Part shown: piece after piece, positions 22,659 to 33,613 of the stretch
How positions within the stretch are numbered: the stretch's first letter is position 1
How the letters are laid out: each line of letters opens with the position of its first letter
Program-made: the position numbers and the translations under genes
Source of the DNA: Ctena decussata
Lineage: Eukaryota; Mollusca; Bivalvia; Lucinida; Lucinidae
Direction: 5' to 3'
DNA: 64,000 bases
Assembly: GCA_963989385.1 (NCBI GenBank)
Contig: OZ022501.1
Coordinates: 89,016,979-89,080,978 of the forward strand
The notes under the pieces: model-generated
The model's input: only the letters and a program-made list of their open reading frames with translations
The model's database searches: none
Told to the model about the DNA's origin: nothing

Positions 22659-22828
22659 CGAGCCGCGACACGAGAGAACCAACAAAGTGGTTGTGCGCCC
22701 AGAGCAGACTCGGATCAGCCTGGGAATCTGCTCAATCTGATCAACTCTTCGCTTAGCGCTTAAAAGGGTAGCTAAGGGTCTAAGCTAGCTCCATGCACTT
22801 TGTTTGTTTTCTCGTGTCGCGGCTCAAA
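22659..22828. mobile_element. GAGCCGCGACACGAG MITE, copy 4 (internally deleted)
   Basis: Both terminal repeats are intact (CGAGCCGCGACACGAGAGAA / TTTTCTCGTGTCGCGGCTCA), but most of the right arm is missing, leaving 170 bp. Confidence 0.85.
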
Positions 22829-23061
22829 TTGAGAAAGACAGCCTGAAGAATGCTTGAAATAAAGCAAATACTTCGATAAACACTGAACGGATAGGTAAGA
22901 TTTATTTTTTGTTGTTGATAAAATAATATCCTTGAGGCTGGCAAGAACTAAATCACGTGACAGGCACATGTCAAATAATGTTAGATCTACCACAACACCA
23001 GATGAATAACCTGATACAGTTTTGATGCAAAGCAATAAGCAATATTTATCGTTTCAATGTT

Positions 23062-25084
23062 AAACAAGAGGGCCATGAGGCCCTGAATCGCTAACATGAG
23101 TATGGTGGCCATGTAGGTCATGTGACCTAGACCACTTGATAAAGTTTCGTTCCATCAGCCCCTGGAGGCTGTGAACGATATTTGCTTACAATTAGCCCAG
23201 TGGCTTTTGAGGAGATGTCTTAAATAATCAAAATATGTGAGACATGGGTCAGAGGTCAAAGGATGACCTTGACCTCTTGTACCCGCAAATCTTACATGTA
23301 CTAACTAAGACGACTGTATATACCAATTTTTAGGCCAAAATCTTCTAAACTTGCCATGGAATCTTACATTATATTCTACCATTTCCCTAACTTGACCTTG
23401 CCTTAAAAAAGGTCAAAGTCAATCCAAGGTCATCATTTGAACAATCTTGAGAGTACTCAAGTACCTGAATCTATACACCAAGTTTCAAGGCCATCGGCCT
23501 ATTGATTCTGGAGAAGAAGATTTTTAAATGTTTTTACCATATATGGGCGTGGCGGCCATGTTGGTCATGTGACTAGGACCGTTTGAACAAATTTCCGTTC
23601 CCTCAGCCCCTAGAGGCTCAACATGAAATATGGTTACAATAGGCCCAGTGGCGATTGAGGAGATGTGTGAAATTGTCTAAATATGAGAGACCAGGGTCAA
23701 AGGTCAAACAATGACCTTGACCTCTTGTGCGCATAAATTTTCATGTGCTCATTAAGATGACTGTATATACCAATTTTCATGTGAAAATCTGTAACAGTTT
23801 CCAAGAAATCATATGTTCTAGCATTTTCCCATATAAAGGCTCGAGAAAGCAAATTTGACCTTACAGTAAACAAGGTCAAGGTCATCCCAGGATCATAATT
23901 TAAACAATCTTGGTAGTACTCGCGTACCCGATGCTAAATAACATGTTAGAAGGCCATCATCCAATTGTTTTGGAGAAGAAGATTTTCCTTGGTGTTTACC
24001 ATATATGGGGGTGGCGGCCATGTTGGTCATGTGACTAGGACCATTTGAACAAAGTTTCGTTCCCTCAGCCTCTAGAGGCTCTATATGAAATTTGGTTACA
24101 ATTGGCCCTGCGGCTTTCAAGGAGATAGGTGAAACTCTCAAAATATGAGAAGACTAGGGTCAAAGGTCAAACAATGACCTTGACCTCTTGTACGCATAAA
24201 TTTTCATGTATTCATTAAGATGACTGTATATACCAATCTTCAGGTAAAAATCTTCAACCGTTACCAAGAAATCTTATGTTCTAGCATTTTCCCATATAAA
24301 GGCTAGAGAAAGCAAATTTGACCTTTTGTTACCATAAAAAAGGTCAAGGTCAACCCAAGGTCATAATTTGAACAATCTTGGTAGTTCTCGTGTACCTGAT
24401 GCTATGTACCAAGTTTCAATGCCATTGGCCTTTTGATTCTGGAGAAGAAGATTTTTAAAGGTTTTTACCATAGAGGCTCTACATGAAATTTGGTTACAAT
24501 TTAGCCCAGTGGCTTTTGAGGAGATGTGTGAAATTGTCAAAATTTGATGAACCAGGGTCAAAGGTCAAACAGATCTTGACCTCTTGTACGCATATATTTT
24601 CTTGTACTTATTAAAATGACTGTATACACCAATCTTCTGGTCCAAATCTTTAATAGTACCCAAGAAATTTTATGTTCTAGCATTTTCCCATATAAAAGCG
24701 ACAGAATGCAAATTTGACCTTACCGTAAAAAAGGTCAAGGTCAACCCAAGGTCATAATTTGAACAGTCTTGGCAGCACTTGCGTCCTCGATGCTACATAC
24801 CAAGTTTCAAGGCCATCGGCCTGTTGGTCCTGGAGAAGAAGATATGTAAAGGTTTTTACCATATATGGGGGGGGGGTGGCGGCCATGTTGGTCTTGTGAC
24901 CAGGACCTTTTGAATAACTTTTCGTTCCTGAGTCCCTTAGAGGCTACATATGAAATTTGGTTACAATTGGCCCAGCGGTCTCAGAGGAGAAGTCGTTTGA
25001 AATTGTGGACGGACGGACGTCGGACGCCGGAGCCTTACCGTCCTATAAGCTCCCCCTGAGCCGTTGGCTCAGGTGAGCTTAAAA
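23062..25084. mobile_element. 2-kb element made of about 450-bp tandem units (AAACAAGAGGGCCATGAGGC)
   Basis: Starts AAACAAGAGGGCCATGAGGC and ends GAGCCGTTGGCTCAGGTGAG. Units start near 23102, 23544, 24003 and 24863 with GGCGGCCATGTTGGTCATGT or a variant, and contain CAATGACCTTGACCTCTTGT. A unit around 24475 lacks about 80 bp. There is no terminal inverted repeat and no coding sequence. The terminal stretch GGACGGACGGACGTCGGACG is a common feature of such molluscan repeats. The edge of a similar end appears inverted at 53793-53860. The amplification mechanism is unknown. Confidence 0.8.
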
Positions 25085-25125
25085 TTCGTCCGCATGTGAT
25101 TGGGTGACATATTTGTAGCAAATGT

Positions 25126-25945
25126 CACTGGGTTGTAAATTCGTGGATGTGTTCCGCCGCGAGATAAAAAAATTTACGTACACACGTCAGTTCACTTGTT
25201 TATTATTTTCTGTTGCACAGATGCTTTTGAAAACGTTTTAGTCTAAAACAGATTACAGATAATCAAATCTATATCAGAAATTAATGATTAAAGGAAGATA
25301 CCCATCCATTCAAAATGAATTCATAAAGCTCCACACTGACTTTCCTACAACTAACACATTTATAATTGTAGCGTCATAGCCCTTGAACAGAACGAGTTGA
25401 AATTCACTGTATCAGTGTATGGGGTATACCCGCTTGAATACAAAATAACAGTAAGCAAAGACTGTTTTGTTTGAAAATAAATAGGAGGCTGTATTCAGCC
25501 CTACTCTTAAAACATAACACTTTCTTTTCTCAAGAAAAATAGCAGATAAGGACCCTCCGTATAATAATCAAATAAGAGAACAATTTTGCAATAAAATTTT
25601 GCACCCATAATAGAAACAACCGTTCACCAGAAGGTACAAATCAGTAATCATTGCAATGTTTTCACAGGCTGATATCCGAGATTAGAAAATGTCAGTTTTT
25701 TTAGGTATGCAAAAAAAAAAAAAAAAAAAAACGAAATAGCAAAAGAAGGCATAAAAGCAATTGGTCAAACTTTTTTAAAAGTTTAATTCCCTATTTAGGC
25801 TCTAGGCATTTGCTTTTGTTATGAAATAATACTTTTAAACTTTTATGCATGGTTAAATATTGGAAGAATAAACAATTAGTGAAACGTCTTTTGCGCATGA
25901 AATTTATGCAAATTACTAACACCCACGAATTTACAACTCCCACGA
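25126..25945. mobile_element. Possible inverted-repeat element (GGTTGTAAATTCGTGG ends)
   Basis: GGGTTGTAAATTCGTGGATG (25130) and CACCCACGAATTTACAACTC (25920) are inverted copies about 800 bp apart. The interior is AT-rich, with a poly-A run at 25710-25730 and no coding. Confidence 0.5.
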
Positions 25946-26550
25946 TTTTACGACCTCCATCGATAAATGATCATGACATGAACTGGTTTTTGTTTATTTA
26001 TATTTCAAATGTCAGATAGTGACTGCTATACATGAATCTTTACCCGTCCCAATAACTCCTACTGTAGATTAATAACGATGGCACAAGGATGGCCGACCTG
26101 GAACTGGCCGATGTGTCACCGTAGAACGAAATTTCCAACCATCAAACCAACGATTTACCTTGCAAAATGACAATTTTCAGTACAGTTATCCTATTATTGT
26201 CTTTAAAACATGTCCTTAGATCTAATGATAATCTGAATGATAGAAAGAAGGTCCACATGGACACACAATACTAACGAAGCGACACTAAAATGCTGACGAG
26301 GCCACACTCATTTTAAGCGCACATGCTACTCAATACACTGAGCAGGAAGAAGCCATTCGCACGTGACTTTAACTATTTGGGTACATTTCCAAGTTTTTTT
26401 TCTGCCATTTTTACGCTGGGGAGTTTCTTTGCTTGTTTGCTTTCTCGAGCAAAGCAACCTTTAAAATAGTGGTCTATTCTTAATGGAAAAAATGCTCCTA
26501 TAGGAGCATTTTTTCCTTTAAGAATTGACCCCATTGAGAAGGGTGACTAA
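25946..26550. other. Non-coding stretch
   Basis: No gene recognised. A strong hairpin, AAAAATGCTCCTATAGGAGC ATTTTT, lies at 26486-26512, flanked by an inverted TTCTTAA pair. Confidence 0.5.
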
Positions 26551-26552
26551 AC

Positions 26553-26866
26553 AACAGCAGTGTTGCTTCTTCGTAAAGTATACATATTCTCCTTAAGGTT
26601 TTTTTTCCACGTGACAGTGATTCTGACTGCTCACTTTAACCTTTCTTTCCTTCCTACGCTGGTAACATAATCAGTGTGAAAATATTTCTGCTCAATTAAG
26701 CTTCTTCTGAGACTAAAAATCAGCAGTGTTGCTTCTTCGTAAAGTATACATACATGTATTATCCTTAAGGTCATTTTTCTGACTGCTCATTTTAATCTTT
26801 CTTTCCTTCCAACACTGGTTACATATTCAGTCTGGAAACATTTCTGCTCAATTAAGTTTCTATATT
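26553..26866. repeat. 168-bp tandem duplication of a gene's 3' end
   Basis: AGCAGTGTTGCTTCTTCGTA begins both copies (about 26555 and 26722). They then share AAAGTATACATA, CTGACTGCTCA, CTTTCTTTCCTTCC and ATTTCTGCTCAATTAAG. Copy 2 includes the last 27 codons of the minus-strand gene at 26787-27221; copy 1, downstream of its stop, is an orphan duplicate of the C-terminal codons and trailer. Confidence 0.88.
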
Positions 26867-27221
26867 CCGCCGGAAGTTTATATTGCACGTGCCTGATGGT
26901 GTCCATTCTTTCAGTTCTTGCTAAGGAAAGTGAACGAACTGATGCGAGATAATCCGAGATTTGCATGTCCTGAATTTTTCTTTCATGTTTTTTATATAAA
27001 TGACTTGCAATAAATGCCACAATTCCGAGACTATAAACACAAACAGTGACAACAACAAACAACATGGCGCCAACTTGATCGTCTGCTGCCGTCAGAGAAG
27101 TGTCGTCTGCTGCCAACAGTATGGTACTTGCAGCCGAAGTTGGTATTCTACTTGTCGCTGATAACGCCACAAAGACGTCGTCGTTCGTTTTGTTAAAAAC
27201 TTGGTCTGGATAGTTATCCAT
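26787..27221 (-). CDS. Small single-pass membrane protein, possibly KCNE-like
   Basis: 144 residues in one exon. An in-frame TGA lies 12 nt before the ATG, and the start context (GTAATGG) is good, so the start is well supported if the gene is unspliced. Layout: an acidic, Ser/Thr-rich N-terminal segment (1-50) with an N-glycosylation sequon NKT at 10-12; one hydrophobic helix, about 51-73 (GAMLFVVVTVCVYSLGIVAF); then a basic stop-transfer KKHERK (77-82) and a charged cytoplasmic tail. No signal peptide is seen, so the N terminus is probably outside. This is the layout of KCNE potassium-channel accessory subunits, and LGIVAFIASHLYKKHERK sits where KCNEs have LGI..YI.SKK. The likeness is weak and I hold the family as a hypothesis. 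The C-terminal codons are tandemly duplicated downstream (26553-26720). A TATTTAAAT-type sequence about 130 nt upstream could be a core promoter. Confidence 0.65.
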   Translation of the reverse strand: MDNYPDQVFNKTNDDVFVALSATSRIPTSAASTILLAADDTSLTAADDQVGAMLFVVVTVCVYSLGIVAFIASHLYKKHERKIQDMQISDYLASVRSLSLARTERMDTIRHVQYKLPAEYRNLIEQKCFQTEYVTSVGRKERLK

Positions 27222-27229
27222 TACTTCAT

Positions 27230-28010
27230 TTCAATTTTCCTTCAATGTGAAAGTAGCTATCTTGATTCTCCCAGTGGTTGCCAGCAGACAGTTATTTATT
27301 TCCCAAGAGTTACAAGAGATCTAAGTTTCTTCCCTTAAGCGTTGATTTCAATTTAAATATCTTTCTACCATGTCATTGTCCTTTAAAGTTCTTCATCACG
27401 AAAAGGTAGAAACTTTTTACTGTACATCTTATCTTAAAGAAAGATTAAAGTAATATTGTACTGACTTCAAAGGTGGTTTTGCCAAACATTCAATAACAGT
27501 ATTTAAACATATTCGAATTTTCAGAAAAGTAAACAAATAAAGAGGGAATAAGGTTGAATGGTACCACGATTTACCTAAATAAGAACACATTTTAACCATC
27601 TTATGTGACTATCCTAAATTTGTTTAAGTTATTTTCACTATCAGACAAGATGTCAAAATATTGTTGGAGGTAATGGTAAACAGTGCAGACCCTGATCAGA
27701 CTGCTCTTTTAGGAGCAGTCTGATATAGCTCTGCATTGTTTTCCTCAGTGTCTCAGTCCAAATATGTAGGGTTTTAAGGTAAGAAATAAATGGAAAATAT
27801 CCGTGATAAGTAAATTTAATTAGGCAATACTACATAATTCGTATTCGTTTTGAAAAAGAAGTGTAATGTGTTAGTAAACCTATTCGGAGATTAGTGATTT
27901 TATACCAAGTTGGTTAATAGAAGTATTTCAAAAGGTCATAAAGCCACTGAGTATTCAGTGTACCCTTTTCTATATATAACAGCGAACGATTGCATCAAAT
28001 TTTATGTAAT

Positions 28011-28045
<35 letters not shown>

Positions 28046-28280
28046 ATTTTTAAATAATATTATGTAGTTCCTGGTTGAAAGCATTTCATCGATTTCTAAA
28101 TTCCCATTGACTTTTTTTTGTGGATTAAGTTCTGAAGTTATCGTGATGAAACTTATATGGTCAGAAAGCAAAATAAATTCATTGAAATATAGCTTTTCAA
28201 ACTTCATATGTAACAATTAAAATTTAGCTATTTTAAAGTCATTAAATTTTTCGAAGCACTTCTTTTGCTTTTGTTTTCTC
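27230..28280. other. Non-coding stretch with poly-T
   Basis: No gene recognised. Hairpin GACTGCTCTTTTAGGAGCAG at about 27698-27722. A run of 32 T lies at 28012-28043, possibly the tail of a minus-strand retrocopy, though no body is recognisable. Confidence 0.5.
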
Positions 28281-28284
28281 TTAC

Positions 28285-29690
28285 CCTCTGGTAGTATAAC
28301 CGCTACAGTACTAGCCTCTCTCTCTGACAGAAAACGTACCGACCTCTCTCTCTTTCTCTGTTTCCCTATGGTGGTATGCTGCTACGGTACTTGCCTCTCT
28401 CTCTGACAAAAACGTAATAATCTCATTCTTTCCCTCTCACCTTCTGCCGCTGGTGGTTTGCTGCTTCAAAATTTGCCACTCTCCCTGACAAAACGTACTA
28501 ACCTCTCTCTTTCCCTCTCACTGTCTCCCTCTGGTAGTATGCTACTAGAGTACTTGCCTCTCTCTCTCTCTCTGACAAAAACATGCTGACCTCTCTCTTT
28601 CCCTCTCACTGTCTCCCTCTGGTAGTACGCTACTAGAGTACTTGCCTCTCTCTCTCTCTCTGACAAAAACATGCTGACCTCTCTCTTTCCCTCTCACTGT
28701 CGTCCTCTGGTGGTATGCAACTACAGTACTTGCCTCTTTCTTTCTCTGACAAAAACATGCTGACCTCTCTCTTTCCCTCTCACTGTCTCCCTCTGGTAGT
28801 ATGCTACTAGAGTACTTGCCTCTCTCTCTCTCTGACAAAAACATGCTGACCTCTCTCTTTCCCTCTCACTGTCGTCCTCTGGTGGTATGCAACTACAGTA
28901 CTTGCCTCTCTCTCTCTCTCTCTGACAAAAACGTGCTGACCTCTCTCTTTCCTCTCACTGTCTCTCTCTGGTGGTATGCAACTACAGTACTTGCCTCTCT
29001 CTCTCTCTCTGACAAAAACATGCTGACCTCTCTCTTTCCCTCTCACTGTCTCCCTCTGGTGGTATGCAACTACAGTACTTGCCTCTCTCTCTCTCTGACA
29101 AAAACATGCTGACCTCTCTCTTTCCCTCTCACTGTCTCCCTCTGGTAGTATGCTGCTACAGTACTTGCCACTCTTCCTGACAAAAATGTGGTAACCTCTC
29201 TCTCTCACTGTCTCCCTATGGTTTAATGCTGCTACAGTACTTGCTACTCTCTCTGACAGAAAACGTGCTGAACTCTCTCTTTTCCTCTCACTGTCTCCCT
29301 CTGGTGGTATGCTGCTACAGTACTTCCTCTCTCTATGACAAAATGTGCTCACCTCTGTTTCTGTCTGGTGGTATGCTGCTACAGTACTTCCTCTCTCTGT
29401 GACAAAACGTGCTCACCTCTGTCTCTCTCTGGTGGTATGCTGCTATAGTACTTGCCATGCTCTCTGCGAAAACAGTGCTAATCTCTCTCCCTCTCACTGT
29501 CCCCCTATGGTTTTATGCTGCTACAGTACTTGCCTCCTTGACAAAAACGTTCTAAACTCTTTATTTCCCTTTCATGGTCTCCCTCTAGTAGTATGCTGCT
29601 ACAGTACTTTCTCTCTCTCTCTCTGACAAAACCATGCTCACCTCTCCCTCTGGTGGTATGTTGTTACAGTACTTGGAGGACAGACATGTA
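28285..29690 (+). repeat. 87-bp minisatellite, forward block
   Basis: About 16 units of 86-88 bp. The unit contains GACAAAAACATGCTGACC, TCTCTCTTTCCCTCTCACTG, CTCCCTCTGGTGGTATGC and CTACAGTACTTGCC, plus a (CT)n spacer of variable length. Units between 28570 and 29150 are the most uniform. Several long frames cross it on both strands (up to 181 residues), but they are periodic translations of the repeat. Confidence 0.93.
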
Positions 29691-29866
29691 GTCTAAGCTA
29701 TAAGACAGAGGCCATTACTGTAGCAGCTATACCTCCAGATGTTAGAGTGAGGGGGATAGAGAGGGTCTATCAAGGAGAAAAGATAGAGTGAGACAGAGAA
29801 GGTAGTCAAAATTATCAGACAGATGATAGTACTTAAGCAGCTATTCAACCGAAGGGGGGCCGGGCC

Positions 29867-30134
29867 GGGTAGCGCAATCGGTAGGGCACCTGACTCGTAA
29901 GTCAGAGGTCCTGGGTTCGAATCCCGGTCTGGCCACATACTTTCGTTTCTCCTTCCGCTGATTCAAGAAGGGCAGTTGTCAGTTACTGGCGAAAGTATGT
30001 GCACTTAGTACTGGTTAACCGCTTAGGAGGTATAAGCCTGCCCAGGAATAGTGCGGTTAGGTTAACTGACCGTCCCGACATGACCTTAGTTGTTTACCGT
30101 GGACGTTTAGCATCAAATCAACCAACAAACCAAA
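29867..30134 (+). mobile_element. tRNA-derived SINE, full length, copy 2
   Basis: Same head, body and CAAC-type tail as at 7748-8024, with only scattered differences. It is bounded by the exact duplication TCAACCGAAGGG at 29855-29866 and 30135-30146. It lies exactly between the forward and inverted minisatellite blocks. Confidence 0.93.
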
Positions 30135-30146
30135 TCAACCGAAGGG

Positions 30147-30830
30147 AGATAGTGAAATAGAAAGAAAGGGAGATCAACATTTTTGCTATCAGAGAGGGTA
30201 AACAGAGCGCGACAGAAAAGTAGTCTAAGCTATCAGACAAAGGCTTGAATTTGAGCAGCTATACTATCAGAAGAAGATAGTGATACGGAAAGAGACAGGT
30301 TATCAGAGAGAGAGGCTAGTACTTTAGTGGCTATACTACCAAAGAGAGGAAAAGAGTCATCAGAATGAATGGGTAGTGCAGTAGCAGCTATACTACCAGA
30401 GGAAGAAAGTGATAGGGAAAGAGTGACAGTAATCTCCTTTTCTGCCAGAAAGACTGACCAGTACTGTAGCAGCTCTACTGCCAGAGGGACATTTGTCATA
30501 AAGGCAAGTACTGTGACAGCTACAACACCAAAGGGAGATATTGAGAGGGAAAGAGAGGTCATCACGTTTTTGCCAAAGAAAGGCAAGTACTGTAGCAGCA
30601 TACCACCAGAGGGAGATAGTGAGAGGAAAAGAGAGGTCAGCACGTTTCTGTCAGAGAGAGAGGCAAGTACTGTAGCAGCATATCACCGGACGATGATACT
30701 GAAAGGGAAAGAGAGAGAGATTAGCACGTTTTTGTCACAGAAAGAGGCTAGTACTGTAGCAGAATACCACAAGAGGGAGACAGTGAGAGAGAAAGAGAGA
30801 GGTTCAGCACGTTTTATGAGAGAAAGAGCC
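30147..30830 (-). repeat. 87-bp minisatellite, inverted block
   Basis: Units in reverse orientation, for example CAAGTACTGTAGCAGCATAC and CCAGAGGGAGATAGTGAGAG, then GAGGTCAGCACGTTT. The later units (30550-30830) are close to those in the forward block; earlier ones are diverged. Spacing is 80-84 bp. Confidence 0.9.
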
Positions 30831-30849
30831 CCCCCCCCCCCCCACCCAA

Positions 30850-31095
30850 CCCCGCTCCAGCTCACCTCTGTCTCTCTGTTAGAAATCATGATGACCTCTG
30901 TATTTTCCTGTCACTATCTTCCTCTGGCAGTATATCTGTTATAGTAATAGAATCTGTCTGATTGCTTAGACTACATTTCGCTCTCTCCTTCGTCTCTCTC
31001 TCTCTCTCTCTCTCTCTGATAGAAAATTGATGACATCTATTTCCCTCTCACTACCTCCTTTGACAGGTTATTACTGCAACCTCTAGCCTCAGATA
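30850..31095 (+). repeat. 87-bp minisatellite, third block (degenerate, forward)
   Basis: After a poly-C tract (30829-30844) the unit returns in forward orientation: ATGATGACCTCTGTATTTTC, CACTATCTTCCTCTGGCAGT. Two or three worn units. Confidence 0.7.
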
Positions 31096-31226
31096 CCTAT
31101 TATATACCTCTTTTTTGCTCTCCATAATATTTTTTTTAAAGCATTGAGATTATTCTCTTCTGCAATTAAACTGTTCTTAGACTATCTATTTTCTTTAGTC
31201 TGCAATTACGCTGATCTTCCTTCTGA

Positions 31227-31230
<4 letters not shown>

Positions 31231-31262
<32 letters not shown>
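31231..31262. repeat. (CT)n microsatellite
   Basis: Sixteen CT units. Confidence 0.95.
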
Positions 31263-31264
<2 letters not shown>

Positions 31265-31729
31265 ACACTTCATACTGTCTTACTGTATTGTAATTAATAG
31301 AAACAAACCTTTACACCACCCAAGACCTCCTTCAACTTGACCGATATTTTTGGGAAATCTAATACTTGACGATTTTGGGTAATTCGAAAGTACAAAATCT
31401 GGAAATCCCCATTAGTTTTTCCCACTCATTTCTTATTTTCAAACGAGACTCCTTTCCTCGACAAAAAGAAAGATAGAAAAAGAAAAACAGGAAAACAGCC
31501 TGCGACTACTAAACTTTTAGATTAATTGCACAGCTAAACAGAGTCATGGCTGGGAGATTTAGTAAGTAAATGTTTTAGGATTTAGATCATAAAATATTTC
31601 AACATCTAGTTTCATTTTCATTTTCATATGAGACTGTCGAAAGAAAAGGGTGGATTGAATTTATAAAACTGCCAGTGTCTTAAAAAACTTAACGTAACGT
31701 GCTACAAGCAGCATTAGTATTTAAGATAG

Positions 31730-31931
31730 TTGAGCCGCGACACGAGAAAACCAACAAAGTGGTTGTGCACCAAGCGCAGACTCAGATCAGCCTGGGCATC
31801 CGCCCAGTCTGATCAGAGTCTTCGCTGTCCGCATGGAGGTAGTTTAGACACTTAACTACCCTTTAAGCGCTTAGCGAAGACTCTGGTCAGACTTGGCGAA
31901 TGCGTTGTTTGTTTTCTCGTGTCGCGGCTCA
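31730..31931. mobile_element. GAGCCGCGACACGAG MITE, copy 5
   Basis: TTGAGCCGCGACACGAGAAA to TTTTCTCGTGTCGCGGCTCA. About 35 bp of the right arm (the GATCTGAGTCTGCGC part) are deleted relative to copy 1. Confidence 0.9.
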
Positions 31932-32139
31932 TACATGTATAAGGATACACCTTTATGTTTGTCCGCCATTTTCACAAAGGGGTTAGACCCATTCAAAATG
32001 GGGTCATAGGGAAGCAAACTCGTGTCTGTAAGACGACCTTCATTAGCGCACACCTCATAAACGCTGACATTATCATGTTTGCCTCTCTTCTAAGTGGAGA
32101 AAGTTATTTTAACTTATTTTTTGCAAAGACGAATTATTG

Positions 32140-32496
32140 ATATCCATAATTTTAAGTAACGTTAGTCATATTCGTAATTAGACAATATTATTGATATCCA
32201 TACTTCGAAATATGGACATAACACATTTGTATTTGGGATATCCAATGATCTAAATGATTAATGGATATCAATTTTTCGAATTATATATATCAGTTATTAG
32301 ATTTATTGATATCCATAATAGGCAGAATAATGAATATCTATAATTCGAATTATGGATAGCCATTCGAATTATCCATAATCATTTAGCTTGTCGGATATCA
32401 ATAATTCGAACTATTTCCAATTATGGGTATATATTATGGATAATCATTATGGATATCTTTAATTAAGAATAAAATAGTAAACCGGCACCCCATAAA
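32140..32496. mobile_element. AT-palindrome element, right part (GATATCCATAATTCGAA type)
   Basis: Dense small palindromes of ATGGATATCAAT/ATTCGAATTATGGATA type. The right end AATAGTAAACCGGCACCCCA matches the inverted ends of the complete element at 43468-44296. The left end is not clear. Confidence 0.7.
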
Positions 32497-32928
32497 CGTT
32501 ACTGCCCTTGGAAGTGCAGCCTTTGGCCAATACTGTACACTTCTGATCACAGACTACAAGTTTAGACCCTGTTTAACTTTTCAGCACGAAAGTGTTTATT
32601 TACATAGGTGGCTGATAAGGAAATGTAACTGTTGCATATTATGGTTAAACTGTTTGAAGTCAAATATTTAGCGGTCTGTATGAGAGCTTTATGAATTCCC
32701 ATACTATGGCCCGTTTCATTATTGCGCGAAATAGGACTGACTGGAATGTGTGTCTTTTCAATCTAAATCAGACAGTCTAACGGTTTTCTGCGCTACTAAA
32801 GTGCAGGTGTCCTTTACGCAAGATAACGGTTACCGAGGACTGATTATAACTGTCAATATCAATGCTCTTAGCGTACTGCCCATACGTGTACAGGTAATGA
32901 TGAGGATATGATTGGACGGACACACGGC

Positions 32929-33010
32929 GCCAAGTGCGTGCAACTATGGTTATGTACCGCTCAGCCACTTGGGGAACGTCGATAAGAGAACTGAATTGAA
33001 CTGAACTGAT
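32929..33010 (+). repeat. Short dispersed repeat with AACTG tail, copy 3
   Basis: CAACTATGGTTATGTACCGC, GCCACTTGGGGAACGTCG and a tail of AACTGAATTG/AACTG units. Confidence 0.65.
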
Positions 33011-33284
33011 AAGGATGCGCAGACAACAATTGCAAAGTCTGGTCTGGTCATTCACAATTTAGCAGAAAACAATACCAAGTAGAGCAAAACAGACCGACTG
33101 ACTGATTCATTCAAACGATTGTGGAGTTGATGACCCTTTGAAACAATATTTCAGTCTATATCTGGCAGCCTGCCAGAGAGAGAGCGAGAGAGGAAGGGAG
33201 AGAGAGAGGGAGAGAGAGAGGGAGAGAGAGAGGGAGAAAGAATGAGAAACTAGGATAGACGAGAGTCTAAGAAAGAATACGGGT

Positions 33285-33385
33285 CTTCGCGGCCTGGAGC
33301 TTCAAAGCGCTTCCGACTCATTAGGTCTCTCTAATCTGAGGGTTCAAACCTCGGCCGGTAGACATGCTCGAGTTTTCGACCACCT
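33285..33385 (+). repeat. tRNA-like sequence (SINE head fragment)
   Basis: GCGGCCTGGAGCTTCAAAGC is box A-like; GAGGGTTCAAACCTCGGCC is a good box B with pairing T-stem. The anticodon region does not form a standard 5-bp stem and 7-nt loop, so I take it as a SINE head and not a tRNA gene. Confidence 0.5.
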
Positions 33386-33613
33386 TTACTAAACGATCGG
33401 CTTTATATGTCAAATATTCTTGAAAGGGCTATGATAAAATCTCATCAGAAACCGAACAGATACGATCGATTGTACAGGCTGTGCATGAGTATACATGTAG
33501 CTCTTTATGATGGATGAATGAATGTATAATACTGTGTTTTCATCTCTTTCAACAGTATTTCAACAAATCGGGACGATGATTGGATGAGAATAAAAGGTTG
33601 TACACACAATAAA

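Noticed and set aside
23062..25084. CRISPR-like array impression from regularly spaced repeats
   Set aside because: Units are about 450 bp, diverged throughout, with no short identical repeats or unique spacers, in a eukaryotic context.
27995..28216. Frame ending in poly-Lys
   Set aside because: The lysines come from a poly-T tract read on the minus strand.
28807..29352. 181-residue minus-strand frame, rich in Arg/Glu/Ser, and similar long frames on both strands of 28466-30944
   Set aside because: Periodic translation of the 87-bp minisatellite; composition and period follow the repeat, not a protein.
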